From STD2-77 sp964503935 (GTDB lineage: Bacteria > Patescibacteriota > Minisyncoccia > JAHIHE01 > JAGLIN01), in contig CAZDCJ010000006.1 of assembly GCA_964503935.1 (NCBI GenBank), forward strand, positions 1 to 41,298: DNA of 41,298 bases. The letters run 5' to 3'. Positions 29,274-38,081 of the stretch are shown here, in pieces. Made by a program: the position numbers and the translations under genes. Position 1 is the stretch's first letter. Every line of letters starts with the position of its first letter. The notes below the pieces were generated by a model. It saw only the letters and a list, made by a program, of their open reading frames with translations, was not told the origin of the DNA and did not search any database.

Positions 29274-30929
29274 ATGAAAAACCTCGCAAAAGCCCTGTGG
29301 GTCGCACAGCTCCTGACGGTCCTCCTTATCGCGGCGCGTGTCGCGGACTATAATATGGCATATATTACGCTCTTTATCCTGCTTTATGGGATAGGGAAGC
29401 TTCCGGATCTGGAAGCGCTGGAGTTCTTCATATATTCCATCCCGATATTCGTCGTCCTTCCGCCGAGCGTATTGTCCGCCTCGATGAGTGTCTGGAGGTT
29501 CGCACTCCTGTTCTTCATCTTCAAGGTGTCTTTAGAGAAGTTCGCGATAATCGAGACGCTCCGGAAAAGGGAACTTAGCCTTGCCGGTAAGAGGGGTGAG
29601 ATCTTCTCGCGTCTCAGGAACATGATCGCGGAAGCGAAGACTTCTAATTATCATGGCGTCGCGCGCGGCGCTGTCGCTTTCTTTCTTGCCGGGATATTAT
29701 CGTTATTTTTCGCGGCGGACCTTGGCGCGGGCATAAAGGAATTGATCTTCCTCGGAAGCATCTTATTGCTCTTCGGCATCGTGTACTTCGCAGCGAAGAG
29801 CAAAGAAGATGTCCTCCGGATAATCCGTGCGGTATTTATCGCGGGGGTGGGAATCCTCGCGGTCGGATATGGACAGTTCGGGCTGACTTTCTTCATGACT
29901 CTCCATGATTTCTGGGGAATGTGGGATAATTACGTCATCAATGCCCTGTATGGCGAGCAGACGATGGTGCTTCTGAGCTACAGCAATACCTGGTTCTCAT
30001 ATTATGATACCCTGGGGGAGATACCGCCGACCCTCCGGATGTTCTCGCTGATGCCGGATTCGCATTCCTTCGCGCTTCTCATGATCATCTTCATGCCGCT
30101 TGCTCTCTACTATTCTTTCGCGTCCAAAGAGAAATCCGATATGCGCCGGTACGCCGAGGTCATAGCTCTGATGCTACTGGCGATTTATTTCTCGGGAACG
30201 CGCGGCGCCTGGGTCGGATGGCTGGGGGCTCTCGCAGCGGCGCTCTACTTCTATCTTCAAGAGAAAATGCCGCGATGGGGACGGATAATGGATACGGATG
30301 ATTACCTACGGAATAAGGATATCTACAAGAAGGTTCTCGCCTCGATATTGCTCTTCCTCGTGATGGTGCCGGTTGCGGCCGTTATTCTCAGCGTGAATCA
30401 GGACGTGCAGCTGATAAATGAGGGGAGGATACTGTCCGGGGAAAGGAAGAACGCCCTCCTTCAGCGGACATGGTCCATTTCCGATTTCGCGGAAACTTCC
30501 AACAAGGGTCGGATGGAAATATGGAGCGACTCTGTGAAATCTTTCGCGGCGCATCCGGTCGTAGGGATCGGGGTAGGGAATTTCCCTCTGGCTCTTTCGG
30601 AAAATACGGCCACTAGCAAGATGGGAGCTTCCGCACACAACATCTATCTGGAAGTCCTGGTTGAGATGGGAATTATCGGACTCGGCATCTTCATCTGGCT
30701 ATCGTATCGTATCGCGGAAAAGCTTTTTCGCCTTTCCCGTAAGCTCAGAGAAGATAAACTCCGCCTCCTGGCATGCTCTTTCCTGGTCTCTTTCATCTGG
30801 ATATGCGTCTATGGACTATTTGATGTAGTCCTTCTTAACGACAAGGTCCTGATGTTCTTCGTCATAATACTTGCGGCGCTTTACAAGCTGGAGGATGTGG
30901 GGGAAAAGGAGATGGAACAAGAGCCTTGA
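29274..30929 (+). CDS. O-antigen ligase / Wzy-type polymerase-like membrane protein
   Basis: The protein has 551 residues with about eleven hydrophobic segments. The Wzy_C/WaaL part shows YFSGTRGAWVGWLGALAAALYF, a large extracytoplasmic loop (about 355-440), and HPVVGIGVGNFPLALSENT ... SAHNIYLEVLVEMGIIGLGIFIWL, the signature 'H.p..GiG.gnf......HN.yL....E.GiiGl'. These enzymes polymerise or attach glycan chains at the outer face of the membrane. In a CPR cell without clear lipopolysaccharide, the acceptor may be a lipid-linked or protein glycan. It lies in one unit with the GT4 gene. Confidence 0.9.
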   Translation: MKNLAKALWVAQLLTVLLIAARVADYNMAYITLFILLYGIGKLPDLEALEFFIYSIPIFVVLPPSVLSASMSVWRFALLFFIFKVSLEKFAIIETLRKRELSLAGKRGEIFSRLRNMIAEAKTSNYHGVARGAVAFFLAGILSLFFAADLGAGIKELIFLGSILLLFGIVYFAAKSKEDVLRIIRAVFIAGVGILAVGYGQFGLTFFMTLHDFWGMWDNYVINALYGEQTMVLLSYSNTWFSYYDTLGEIPPTLRMFSLMPDSHSFALLMIIFMPLALYYSFASKEKSDMRRYAEVIALMLLAIYFSGTRGAWVGWLGALAAALYFYLQEKMPRWGRIMDTDDYLRNKDIYKKVLASILLFLVMVPVAAVILSVNQDVQLINEGRILSGERKNALLQRTWSISDFAETSNKGRMEIWSDSVKSFAAHPVVGIGVGNFPLALSENTATSKMGASAHNIYLEVLVEMGIIGLGIFIWLSYRIAEKLFRLSRKLREDKLRLLACSFLVSFIWICVYGLFDVVLLNDKVLMFFVIILAALYKLEDVGEKEMEQEP

Positions 30930-30958
30930 CCGTCATACGAGCGCGCAAATTCGGTACA

Positions 30959-30995
30959 AAGGACAGTCCTTGCGATATGGAAGGGGGCTGTCCTT
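30959..30995 (+). terminator. Hairpin after the ligase gene
   Basis: AAGGACAG (30959-30966) pairs with CTGTCCTT (30988-30995), with an inner TCCTT/AAGGG pair. There is no T-run, so it may act as an mRNA-stabilising stem rather than a terminator. Confidence 0.5.
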
Positions 30996-31080
30996 GCTTA
31001 TTGGAGTAAACAGCTAAAAAGCTTTATTATAAGCCCAAAACAGCTATTCGCGTAGCACTCTTTCTGACGGATCTCCTCCT

Positions 31081-31109
31081 TTGATTTTTTATTCCGATTG
31101 TAGTATCAT
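31081..31109 (+). promoter_or_regulatory. Promoter of the LCP gene
   Basis: TTGATT (31081-31086), a 17-base spacer and TATCAT (31104-31109), 35 bases before the ATG. Confidence 0.65.
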
Positions 31110-31143
31110 TCTATTATGGCTAAATAAATAAAAATTCCAGCTT

Positions 31144-32286
31144 ATGTCTAATACCGATGACAACGGAGGATTCGAAGTACGGGAACTCCAGGAAATTGAG
31201 ATAAGACCTTCCGGAACGGACGGATCCAAGAAGAAGAAAAAGAAATCAATCTTCAGATTGAGGAACATTTTTTTAGTGGCCGTCCTTCTCATAGTCTGGG
31301 GCGGAGGATATCTTTTCTATAAGACAGGAAGCGCTTTCGATCAGATAACGGGCGAGAGCAATTCTCTCATCAAGAGCATCATAAGGATGATCCCTCTCGG
31401 AGACAGTTTTAATATATTGCCGGTGGAAGATGGCGAAGCTTCCGCGATCGATAAGATCCGTAACAACGAGATGGACAGGCTCAATATCCTGCTCCTGGGG
31501 CTCCGAGGAGAAGGGGATCCGAACGGCGGTCTTCTTACCGATACGATGATGGTCATGAGTTTCAAGCCCAAGACCGGACAGGCGGCTCTCATCTCCATCC
31601 CGCGCGATCTGTATGTGACTATTCCTAACAGCGATAACGAGGGCAAGATCAACGAGGCATATGCCTACGGCGTCTCTAACAAGAATTGGAAAAGCGGGCT
31701 TGCCTATGGCAAAGAGGCGATAGAGGAAGTCACGGGCCTGGACATACATTATGTAGCGAGCGTGGATTTTACGGCTTTTAAGGAAATCGTCAATACTCTC
31801 GGCGGAATCACCGTCTATCTGGATGAGCCTTTCGTGGAGAGCGTGCCTTTCGAAGAAGGGTCCATTTCCCTGCCTGCGGGAAAGAATACGTTGGACGGAC
31901 AGAAGGCGCTCCTTTATTCGCGGGCGCGGTACAGCAGCAGCGATTTTGACCGGGCAAAGCGCCAGCAGAGGGTACTGGTGGCGGTGAAAGAGAAGGCGCT
32001 TAACACCGGTATACTGTCAAATCCGGTGAAGCTGGTGGCAATCCTGGACTCGCTGGGAAACCATGTCCGGACAAATGCCGAACTATGGGAGATAAAAGAG
32101 ATGGCGGAAATGTCAAGGAGTGCCGACACCTCGAACATCAGGCACAAAGTCTTCGACACCAGCGAGCAGGGGCTTCTGTATCAGGCTCATACTTCCGCCG
32201 GGGCGTATATACTTCTACCGGTAGGAGGCGATTATGGAAAGATCCGGAGCGCCTGCATGGATATTTTCGAAGAAGGGCGGGGGTGA
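31144..32286 (+). CDS. LytR-CpsA-Psr (LCP) family protein
   Basis: The protein has 380 residues. A hydrophilic N-terminal tail with a Lys run (KKKKKK) leads to one membrane helix (NIFLVAVLLIVWGGGYLFY, about 41-59). Outside the membrane, the LCP domain holds NILLLGLRGEGDPNGGLLTDTMMVMSFKP, SIPRDLYVTIP, INEAYAYG and the late Arg block LLYSRARYSSSDFDRAKRQQRVL, the residues that hold pyrophosphate and Mg2+. LCP enzymes move lipid-linked glycopolymers onto peptidoglycan or proteins, which fits the glycan genes just upstream. It is followed 28 bases on by a C-terminal processing peptidase. Confidence 0.95.
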   Translation: MSNTDDNGGFEVRELQEIEIRPSGTDGSKKKKKKSIFRLRNIFLVAVLLIVWGGGYLFYKTGSAFDQITGESNSLIKSIIRMIPLGDSFNILPVEDGEASAIDKIRNNEMDRLNILLLGLRGEGDPNGGLLTDTMMVMSFKPKTGQAALISIPRDLYVTIPNSDNEGKINEAYAYGVSNKNWKSGLAYGKEAIEEVTGLDIHYVASVDFTAFKEIVNTLGGITVYLDEPFVESVPFEEGSISLPAGKNTLDGQKALLYSRARYSSSDFDRAKRQQRVLVAVKEKALNTGILSNPVKLVAILDSLGNHVRTNAELWEIKEMAEMSRSADTSNIRHKVFDTSEQGLLYQAHTSAGAYILLPVGGDYGKIRSACMDIFEEGRG

Positions 32287-32314
32287 TTCTAAGTAACAGA
32301 TAACCAAACTCAAG

Positions 32315-33514
32315 ATGCAAACGAATAAAAAAAGCCTGATCTTGGTCGCGGTCTTGCTCATATTTTCCTTTGGGGCTGGTTTCAATTACGGGCGTACGGC
32401 TCTTCCCTCGCAAAGCGGCACGGAAGATATCCTGGGGCTCGTAAAAGGGGATCGGACCCAGGATGAGGATAGGGTCGATTTCAGCGTCTTTTGGGATGCC
32501 TGGGATCTGGTAGAGAAGAACTATATACTGGGGCCGCTGGATGAGCAGAAGATGGTATACGGAGCGGTAGCCGGAATGGTGGAATCGCTGGGTGATCCTT
32601 ATTCGACATTTCTTACTCCTGAAGAGAATGATGATCTGGAAAACGAGATGAAGGGTATCTTCGGGGGTATCGGCGCGGAGATAGGCTATCGCGATGGCAG
32701 GATCGTCATCATCGCGCCTCTCAAGGACAATCCGGCGGAAAAAGCCGGCCTCATGGCAGGCGACCGGATTGTGGAGGTGGACGGCAAGAGCACGGAAGGG
32801 CTGAACGTGGATGAGGTGGTAGATATGATCCGCGGAGACAAAGGGACTTCAGTCCATATCGGTATCATCCGGGGAGAAGAGGTGCTGAGCTTCGATATTA
32901 CGCGCGATACGATCATAGACAAGACCGTCCGGTGGGAGATGAAAGACGGGCAGATCGCTTATATCGAGATTACCCAGTTCAAGCAGGATACGGCCAAAGA
33001 ACTCGATGCTCAGATCGGTGATATCCTCACGCAGGATCCGAAGGGCATCGTGCTGGATCTCCGGAACAATCCGGGAGGATATCTGGATGTGGTGGTGGAG
33101 GTGGCCGGCAGATTCATCGGTGAAGGACAGACCGTGGTAATCGAGCAGTCGGGAGAAGCCGACCAGGCCTATAAGGCGAGCGGAGGCAGGAGATTCGAGA
33201 ATATACCGATGACGGTGCTCATCAATGAAGGAAGCGCGAGTGCGGCGGAAATATTGGCGGGCGCTTTGAAAGATTACAAGCTCGCTACGCTGGTAGGCAA
33301 GACTACTTTCGGCAAGGGGCTGGTCCAGGGCATCTCGGAACTCAAAGACGGTTCAGCACTCAAGATAACAGTCGCCAAGTGGCTTACTCCGAATGGTACC
33401 AACATAAACGAGGACGGCATCGCACCGGACGTCGAAGCGGATTATACCATAGATGACTACAACGCAGGCAAAGACCCGCAGTTCGATAAGGCCATGGAAA
33501 TCCTGCGGCAATAA
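32315..33514 (+). CDS. S41-family C-terminal processing peptidase (CtpA-like)
   Basis: The protein has 399 residues. It has one N-terminal membrane helix or signal anchor (SLILVAVLLIFSFGAGFNYG), an S41 N-terminal helical part with GDPYSTFLTPEEN, a PDZ domain (about 110-190, APLKDNPAEKAGLMAGDRIVEVDGKS) and the protease core (GIVLDLRNNPGGYLD). The likely Ser-Lys pair is S309 in GSASAAE and K334 in FGKG, 25 residues apart as in the family. It trims or degrades exported proteins at the outer face of the membrane. It follows the LCP gene closely and likely shares its transcript. Confidence 0.96.
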   Translation: MQTNKKSLILVAVLLIFSFGAGFNYGRTALPSQSGTEDILGLVKGDRTQDEDRVDFSVFWDAWDLVEKNYILGPLDEQKMVYGAVAGMVESLGDPYSTFLTPEENDDLENEMKGIFGGIGAEIGYRDGRIVIIAPLKDNPAEKAGLMAGDRIVEVDGKSTEGLNVDEVVDMIRGDKGTSVHIGIIRGEEVLSFDITRDTIIDKTVRWEMKDGQIAYIEITQFKQDTAKELDAQIGDILTQDPKGIVLDLRNNPGGYLDVVVEVAGRFIGEGQTVVIEQSGEADQAYKASGGRRFENIPMTVLINEGSASAAEILAGALKDYKLATLVGKTTFGKGLVQGISELKDGSALKITVAKWLTPNGTNINEDGIAPDVEADYTIDDYNAGKDPQFDKAMEILRQ

Positions 33515-33576
33515 ATGGTCCTGAGCGCGATTTTCGGGCTGCCGGTCGGACGAGACGGAAGAGTTTCGGCGGGACG

Positions 33577-33605
33577 TTGATTTTTCTCCGTAATTGATGT
33601 AGACT
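33577..33605 (+). promoter_or_regulatory. Promoter of rplI
   Basis: TTGATT (33577-33582), a 17-base spacer and TAGACT (33600-33605). It lies 58 bases ahead of the ATG. GGCGGAGG at 33617-33624 is too far away to be the ribosome-binding site. Confidence 0.6.
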
Positions 33606-33663
33606 GGTCCAAGGAGAGGCGGAGGGAGAATAATCGGGAAGATATTAAAATTAAGATAAACCT

Positions 33664-34107
33664 ATGAAAGTAATCCTTACCAAGGACGTGCAGAGCCTAG
33701 GGCGGACGGGAGATGTGAAGGAAGTCAGCGGAGGTTACGCGAAGAATTTCCTCCTCCCTGGAGGTTACGCGAAAGTAGCTACCGAGGGATTGATCAGGAA
33801 AGCGGAGGAAATAAAAGCAGAGAGGGCAAAAGAGGCCGAAGCCGAGCGGGAGAAGGCCAAAGAGATAGTCGCAAAGATACAAGGACAGTCTGTCGCCATC
33901 AAAGCCAAGGCCGATGCATCAAAGAAGCTCTACGCTGCAGTGAAGGCGGAGGAAATCGCCGAAGCTCTCAAGGCGAAGGGATTCGAAGTCGATAAGGGGA
34001 ATATAGTGATCAATGAACCGATCAAGGAGGTGGGCGAATTCGAGGTCACTCTGGATTTGGAACACGGTCTGGAAGCGCGGATCGGAGTCACTGTCGAAGC
34101 GGAGTAG
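33664..34107 (+). CDS. rplI: 50S ribosomal protein bL9
   Basis: The protein has 147 residues, a full L9. The N-terminal domain is highly conserved (MKVILTKDVQSLGRTGDVKEVSGGYAKNFLLPGGYA), joined by the long central helix (rich in Lys, Glu and Ala) to the C-terminal domain (GFEVDKGNIVINEPIKEVGEFEVTLDLEHGLEARIGVTVEAE). L9 spans the ribosome surface from the L1 stalk base. Its presence matters for placing the organism, since some CPR groups lack it. The gene has its own promoter and terminator. Confidence 0.97.
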   Translation: MKVILTKDVQSLGRTGDVKEVSGGYAKNFLLPGGYAKVATEGLIRKAEEIKAERAKEAEAEREKAKEIVAKIQGQSVAIKAKADASKKLYAAVKAEEIAEALKAKGFEVDKGNIVINEPIKEVGEFEVTLDLEHGLEARIGVTVEAE

Positions 34108-34113
34108 CGGAAG

Positions 34114-34137
34114 TGGGGATTTTCTCCCCATTTTTTT
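34114..34137 (+). terminator. Intrinsic terminator of rplI
   Basis: TGGGGA (34114-34119) pairs with TCCCCA (34125-34130), then seven T's. It starts seven bases after the stop codon. Confidence 0.9.
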
Positions 34138-34228
34138 GTGGAATGGCGGTGCGAATCTTGGAAAATTACCGGATCGGCGGTCTTCGAAGGACTGTCTAAT
34201 ATCATAAATCATCTAATCAACGAGCAAT

Positions 34229-35875
34229 ATGGCAAGAACAAAGTTCATATTCGTGACAGGCGGGGTGATGTCAGGCATAGGAAAAGGAGTCGCGACTTCC
34301 TCTATCGGCCGGATCCTGCAGAGCAAGGGCTACAAGGTGACTGCGATCAAGATCGATCCTTATATCAATATGGATGCGGGTACGATGACGCCGACCGAAC
34401 ATGGAGAGGTTTTTGTCACCGATGATGGGCTGGAGACTGACCAAGATTTGGGGAATTATGAGCGCTTCTTGGATACGGATATCCTTTCCGGAAATTATAT
34501 GACCACCGGACGCGTTTATCTCTCTGTCATCAACCGCGAGCGCAATCTCGAATATGACGGCAAGAATGTGGAGGTGGTGCCGGATATCCCGCTCGAAGTC
34601 ATCGGCAGGATCAAGAAAGCCGCCAAGACGACCAAGGCGGATTTCGTGCTGATAGAGATCGGCGGAACAGTGGGGGAATACCAGAATATCCTCTTCCTGG
34701 AAGCGGCGCGCATGCTCAAGACCGAGCTGCCGCATGACGTGATGGTGTTTTTGGTGAGCTATCTGCCGGTGCCGCACATGGTGGGGGAGATGAAGACTAA
34801 GCCGACGCAGTATGCCGCAAGGTCGCTCAATTCGGCAGGAATCCAGCCGGATTTCATCCTCTGCCGTTGCGAGATGCCGGTAGACGACGTGCGCAAGAAG
34901 AAGATCGCGCTTTTCTGCTCCGTTCCGGCCGATCATGTCATCGCTTCGCCGGACGTCAATTTCATATATGAGATCCCGGTAAATTACGATGATGAGAAGT
35001 TAGGGGAGAAGATCTTGTCGGCTTTTAAGATGAAGCCGAAAGTGAAAGACTTAAAGGAGTGGAGAAAAGAAGTCATTAAGATCCGCGCCCTGGAGAAGAC
35101 GGTCAGGATCGGTATCGTGGGCAAATATTTCAATTCCGGAAGCTACGTCCTGGCTGATTCTTACATCTCTGTCATAGAATCCGTGAAGATTGCCGCGTGG
35201 TCGAGCGGCTTCAAGCCCAAGATCGAGTGGATAAGCTCGGAAGATTTCGAACAGGACCCAAAGAGCATCGAGAAGCTGAAAGAGCTGGACGGCGTAATCA
35301 TCCCGGGCGGCTTCGGTTCGCGCGGCATCGAAGGAAAGATAAATGCGGTCAGGTTTCTCCGCGAGAATAAGATTCCACTTCTCGGCATCTGTTATGGTAT
35401 GCAGATCATCTGCATCGAATACGCGCGTAATATCTGCGGGCTCAAAGGGGCGCACACTACCGAGATCGACTCCAAGACGCCGCATCCGGTCATCGATATC
35501 ATGCCGGAGCAGAAGAAGAATCTCAAAGAGAAGAATTTCGGCGCAACCATGCGGCTGGGGGCTTATCCGGCTATTCTCAAACCGGGCACTATAGCTTATA
35601 ATGCCTACAAGAGCGAGAATATCTCCGAGCGCCACAGGCATCGATGGGAAGTCAATCCCGAATATATCGAGCAGCTGGAGAAAGCGGGTATCGTATTTTC
35701 CGGCAAGTCTCCCGATGGCAAGCTTATGGAAATCGCCGAGCTTAGGACCAAAGACCATCCGTTCCTTCTGGGTACTCAGTTCCATCCTGAATTTAAGAGC
35801 CGCTTCATGAAGCCGCACCCGGTATTCGATGCGTTCATGAATGCTGTGGTGAAGGGGATGAAGAAAACCGGTTAG
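34229..35875 (+). CDS. pyrG: CTP synthase
   Basis: The protein has 548 residues, the usual length. The synthetase domain opens with KFIFVTGGVMSGIGKGVATSSIGRILQ (P-loop), with DPYINMDAGTMTPTEHGEVFVTDDG and VEVVPDIP; the C-terminal glutaminase has PGGFGSRG, the nucleophile Cys in LLGICYGMQ and the late His-Pro-Glu in TQFHPEF. It turns UTP, ATP and glutamine into CTP. The GGVMSGIGKG loop differs slightly from the more common GGVVSSLGKG, with the catalytic Lys kept. It is the only complete nucleotide-biosynthesis enzyme in the window. Confidence 0.99.
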   Translation: MARTKFIFVTGGVMSGIGKGVATSSIGRILQSKGYKVTAIKIDPYINMDAGTMTPTEHGEVFVTDDGLETDQDLGNYERFLDTDILSGNYMTTGRVYLSVINRERNLEYDGKNVEVVPDIPLEVIGRIKKAAKTTKADFVLIEIGGTVGEYQNILFLEAARMLKTELPHDVMVFLVSYLPVPHMVGEMKTKPTQYAARSLNSAGIQPDFILCRCEMPVDDVRKKKIALFCSVPADHVIASPDVNFIYEIPVNYDDEKLGEKILSAFKMKPKVKDLKEWRKEVIKIRALEKTVRIGIVGKYFNSGSYVLADSYISVIESVKIAAWSSGFKPKIEWISSEDFEQDPKSIEKLKELDGVIIPGGFGSRGIEGKINAVRFLRENKIPLLGICYGMQIICIEYARNICGLKGAHTTEIDSKTPHPVIDIMPEQKKNLKEKNFGATMRLGAYPAILKPGTIAYNAYKSENISERHRHRWEVNPEYIEQLEKAGIVFSGKSPDGKLMEIAELRTKDHPFLLGTQFHPEFKSRFMKPHPVFDAFMNAVVKGMKKTG

Positions 35876-35958
35876 ATTCCTGTACCGATACATGCCGGTA
35901 TGGTCTCGGGCCGAGCCGACGTTTGAATATCTCATATCTAAAAATTAAAGAAAACAAA

Positions 35959-36747
35959 ATGGAAATCAAAAAATCCAAGGATCTGCACAATATGCTCCAT
36001 GATTATATGCTCGTAGCTTTCGGGATGTTCGTCATGCTCATGATCGGGGTCGTCTTGACTCACGGGGTGTATCTGAGGGGGGAGTCGGACAGCAGTTCGT
36101 GGTGGAGTGCGAAGCTTGAGGAGTTGGTTAAAAATGAAGAAGGTGACGTTGATGATTTTTCCAGTAATACTGCTTCAGATGCGGATGCGGACGAAGGAGT
36201 ATCGGTAACTCAAGAGCTGGAAATCATTCCTAATGAAGATCGTACGGTGTTCGAGGTGCGGAATCTCGGAGTCAGGGTGGGGGAAATAAAAAGAGAAGGA
36301 CCTGCCTCAGTGAACATCTGGCGTGATTTGGAAAATATTTATCTTGGTGTACAGAATTATGGCATGGGCGGATATATTCTTTTCGGCGGGCCGGATGAGG
36401 TTTATGAGGTAGATGAAAGTTCTGTAACCCAGGTATATGATGGAAGTGGGAAGAACGGATTTGCTTCTGATATGATATCGGGCAAACTAGTAGCTATTGA
36501 GGATCCGAGCACGGAGGGATGGCATCCTTCTGTCGTAGTCTATGATCTGACTACGCAAAAATCGCAGTCATATGAGGTTTCTGCCCCTTATAGTGTCGCG
36601 GGCAAAGCGCGTTTCTCTCAGGCAGGCGGCAAGGTCGTTTATGAGGCGGCCTTGAATAATCCTGATAACGAGCAGTATGCGATGTATATGATCGATCTTG
36701 CTACGGGGAAGCAGACGCAAGTGGGGAATGCGGAGAACCTTGACTAG
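35959..36747 (+). CDS. Membrane-anchored extracytoplasmic protein, unknown
   Basis: The protein has 262 residues from ATG 35959; an in-frame TTG at 35923 would add 12 residues. One membrane helix (YMLVAFGMFVMLMIGVVLTHGVYL, about 17-40) is followed by an acidic, Ser/Asp-rich linker (about 55-90) and a beta-rich domain with repeated short strands (NLGVRVGEIK, YILFGGPDEVYEVDESSVTQVYDG, LVAIEDPSTEGWHPSVVVYDLTTQK, AMYMIDLATGKQTQVG), which looks like several blades of a beta-propeller. It should face outside. It follows pyrG, but the function is unknown. Confidence 0.75.
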   Translation: MEIKKSKDLHNMLHDYMLVAFGMFVMLMIGVVLTHGVYLRGESDSSSWWSAKLEELVKNEEGDVDDFSSNTASDADADEGVSVTQELEIIPNEDRTVFEVRNLGVRVGEIKREGPASVNIWRDLENIYLGVQNYGMGGYILFGGPDEVYEVDESSVTQVYDGSGKNGFASDMISGKLVAIEDPSTEGWHPSVVVYDLTTQKSQSYEVSAPYSVAGKARFSQAGGKVVYEAALNNPDNEQYAMYMIDLATGKQTQVGNAENLD

Positions 36748-36800
36748 CAGAGAGTTCAGCTATTCCGTCCAAACCCTCGTTTATCTTTCAACTATCGCTG

Positions 36801-36932
36801 ATGAAGATCCACTACGAAAAATTAAAGGATCTCCCCAAAGACATCCTGAGCTTTCCCTCTCTGGTTCTTAGGATAACTCTGGCCGTTGCGCTATTGGTAT
36901 TCCTGGGGTATGTCCTGTGGGGATTTGACTAG
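36801..36932 (+). CDS. Small single-pass membrane protein (43 aa)
   Basis: The frame reads MKIHYEKLKDLPKDILSFPS, then one hydrophobic helix LVLRITLAVALLVFLGYVLWGF, to a TAG at 36930-36932. A short amphipathic start and one helix with aromatic residues at its end suggest a true small membrane protein rather than chance. It lies 53 bases after the propeller-like membrane protein in the same direction, with a terminator directly following, and may be its partner. No Shine-Dalgarno is evident. Confidence 0.55.
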   Translation: MKIHYEKLKDLPKDILSFPSLVLRITLAVALLVFLGYVLWGFD

Positions 36933-36959
36933 AAAAAATAAGCTTAGTTTTTACTTCGG

Positions 36960-36988
36960 GAACGGGTCTTTTGGCCCGTTCTTTATAT
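36960..36988 (+). terminator. Intrinsic terminator
   Basis: GAACGGG (36960-36966) pairs with CCCGTTC (36975-36981), followed by TTTATATT. Confidence 0.8.
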
Positions 36989-37080
36989 TATGAGAGACGG
37001 TAAATTTAATCCCGGATTTCTGCCTAGGGCGGATGCGAGAATGATAATCTTTTGGACTAACTAGGATTTGTGCTTTCAGT

Positions 37081-37108
37081 TTGACTTAAGGCGGCTTTGT
37101 GTTATTCT
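37081..37108 (+). promoter_or_regulatory. Promoter of the 37150 gene (module shared with 28068)
   Basis: TTGACT (37081-37086), a 16-base spacer and TATTCT (37103-37108). Upstream GCTTTCAG then TTTGACTTAAGGCGG closely copies the sequence at 28060-28082. Confidence 0.65.
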
Positions 37109-37149
37109 TGTTTTACGCATATGAATAAAAAGATAAAGGAGATGATCGG

Positions 37150-37653
37150 ATGGAGTGTCCGCTGGCTGCCAAGGCCGCGAAAGATGTTCCGGAAAGGGAA
37201 GAAAAACATACCCTAGGCGAAGATATCCTGCTTCTCAATGAGCATATGACTGCCGCTTATGAGGCGAAGAAGGCCATCGAAAGGGCGATGGGTATGCACA
37301 AAGAGCGCGGTCAAAAGACCGACGATGACGTGCCTTTTCGGGTAAAGGCGCTTCTCGAGGCATTTAACGAGGATAATGAAAGATTCCTTATCGAGAGAAT
37401 CGATGAGAAGGCGTATGTCGTATGGCCTCTTGATGGCTGCTTATTTTACAGATTGGAGAAAAGAATATTCGTCTACCTTGCGGGAATAATAAGAAAAAGT
37501 CCCGATAATCCTAAGCCGCTCGGTTACGATGAGATTGATGACTTGAAAGAATCTCTGGCAGGATATCTTGAAAAAGGACTCGGAATTGAGAGAGAATTGC
37601 GAGAAATCGGAGGGAAAATAGTCATAAAGATACTGGGAGAATATGCGGATTGA
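37150..37653 (+). CDS. Hypothetical protein (167 aa)
   Basis: AAAGGAG (37135-37141) stands eight bases before ATG 37150. The protein is soluble, highly charged and mostly helical, with an N-terminal helix (EDILLLNEHMTAAYEAKKAIERAMGMHKERG), a central VPFRVKALLEAFNEDNERFLIERIDEKAYVVWPL and a C-terminal LREIGGKIVIKILGEY. There are two Cys (C3, C146-region absent; the other in LDGCLFY), no signal and no membrane helix. No known family is recognised. It has its own promoter with the same module as the surface-glycan promoter. Confidence 0.7.
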   Translation: MECPLAAKAAKDVPEREEKHTLGEDILLLNEHMTAAYEAKKAIERAMGMHKERGQKTDDDVPFRVKALLEAFNEDNERFLIERIDEKAYVVWPLDGCLFYRLEKRIFVYLAGIIRKSPDNPKPLGYDEIDDLKESLAGYLEKGLGIERELREIGGKIVIKILGEYAD

Positions 37654-37711
37654 GAGACGGCACCCTTGACTCTTTATAAATTCGGAAGAGCGATAAAACG
37701 GATCGTTTACA

Positions 37712-37740
37712 TTGACAAACTGGGAATAATATGATATGTT
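37712..37740 (+). promoter_or_regulatory. Promoter of the 37770 gene (module shared with 14500)
   Basis: TTGACA (37712-37717), a 17-base spacer and TATGTT (37735-37740). The spacer CTGGGAATAATATGA matches TTGGGATAATATGA of the 14500 promoter with one base added. Confidence 0.65.
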
Positions 37741-37769
37741 TAACAAAATAAGAATGAGGAGGGGGTATC

Positions 37770-38006
37770 ATAAACGCAGGCAAGAATAAAGATTTGTGGG
37801 AATGCTGGCCGAATAATGGTTATGCTCCGGATAACGCATCGCATACGGATTTCAAATCTGCTTTGGAGTATTTCGTATGTTGCATGGCATTTTTCGGGGT
37901 TGTTGTATTCTTTTTTGGCATAGAGTCCCTGATGCTGACGGGGGCGATAATCTTCTCGGTAGCCAGATTCCTATTCAAACGACATCGTTGCTGTCATCAA
38001 TCTTGA
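37770..38006 (+). CDS. Small two-helix membrane protein, apparently with a non-ATG (ATA/ATC) start
   Basis: A very strong GAGGAGGGGG (37756-37765) is followed in frame by ATC (37767) and ATA (37770), then NAGKNKDLWECWPNNGYAPDN. No ATG, GTG or TTG lies at a workable distance; the first TTG (37794) is 28 bases away. The likely start is therefore ATA 37770, or the gene lost an ATG by a G-to-A change. The 78 residues include two membrane stretches (FVCCMAFFGVVVFFFGIESLMLTGAIIFSVARFLF, about 41-68) and Cys near both ends. No known family. It has its own strong promoter. It could be a pseudogene by start loss. Confidence 0.55.
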   Translation: MNAGKNKDLWECWPNNGYAPDNASHTDFKSALEYFVCCMAFFGVVVFFFGIESLMLTGAIIFSVARFLFKRHRCCHQS

Positions 38007-38042
38007 GACGGCAATATTTTTTTGTCCAAAATCATCACAAAA

Positions 38043-38065
38043 AAGCAGATCTTTGAGGTCTGCTT
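38043..38065 (-). terminator. Intrinsic terminator of rpmA
   Basis: On the minus strand AAGCAGA (38065-38059) pairs with TCTGCTT (38049-38043), followed by TTTTG. It lies 16 bases after the stop. Confidence 0.8.
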
Positions 38066-38081
38066 CATATGGACCGGAATA

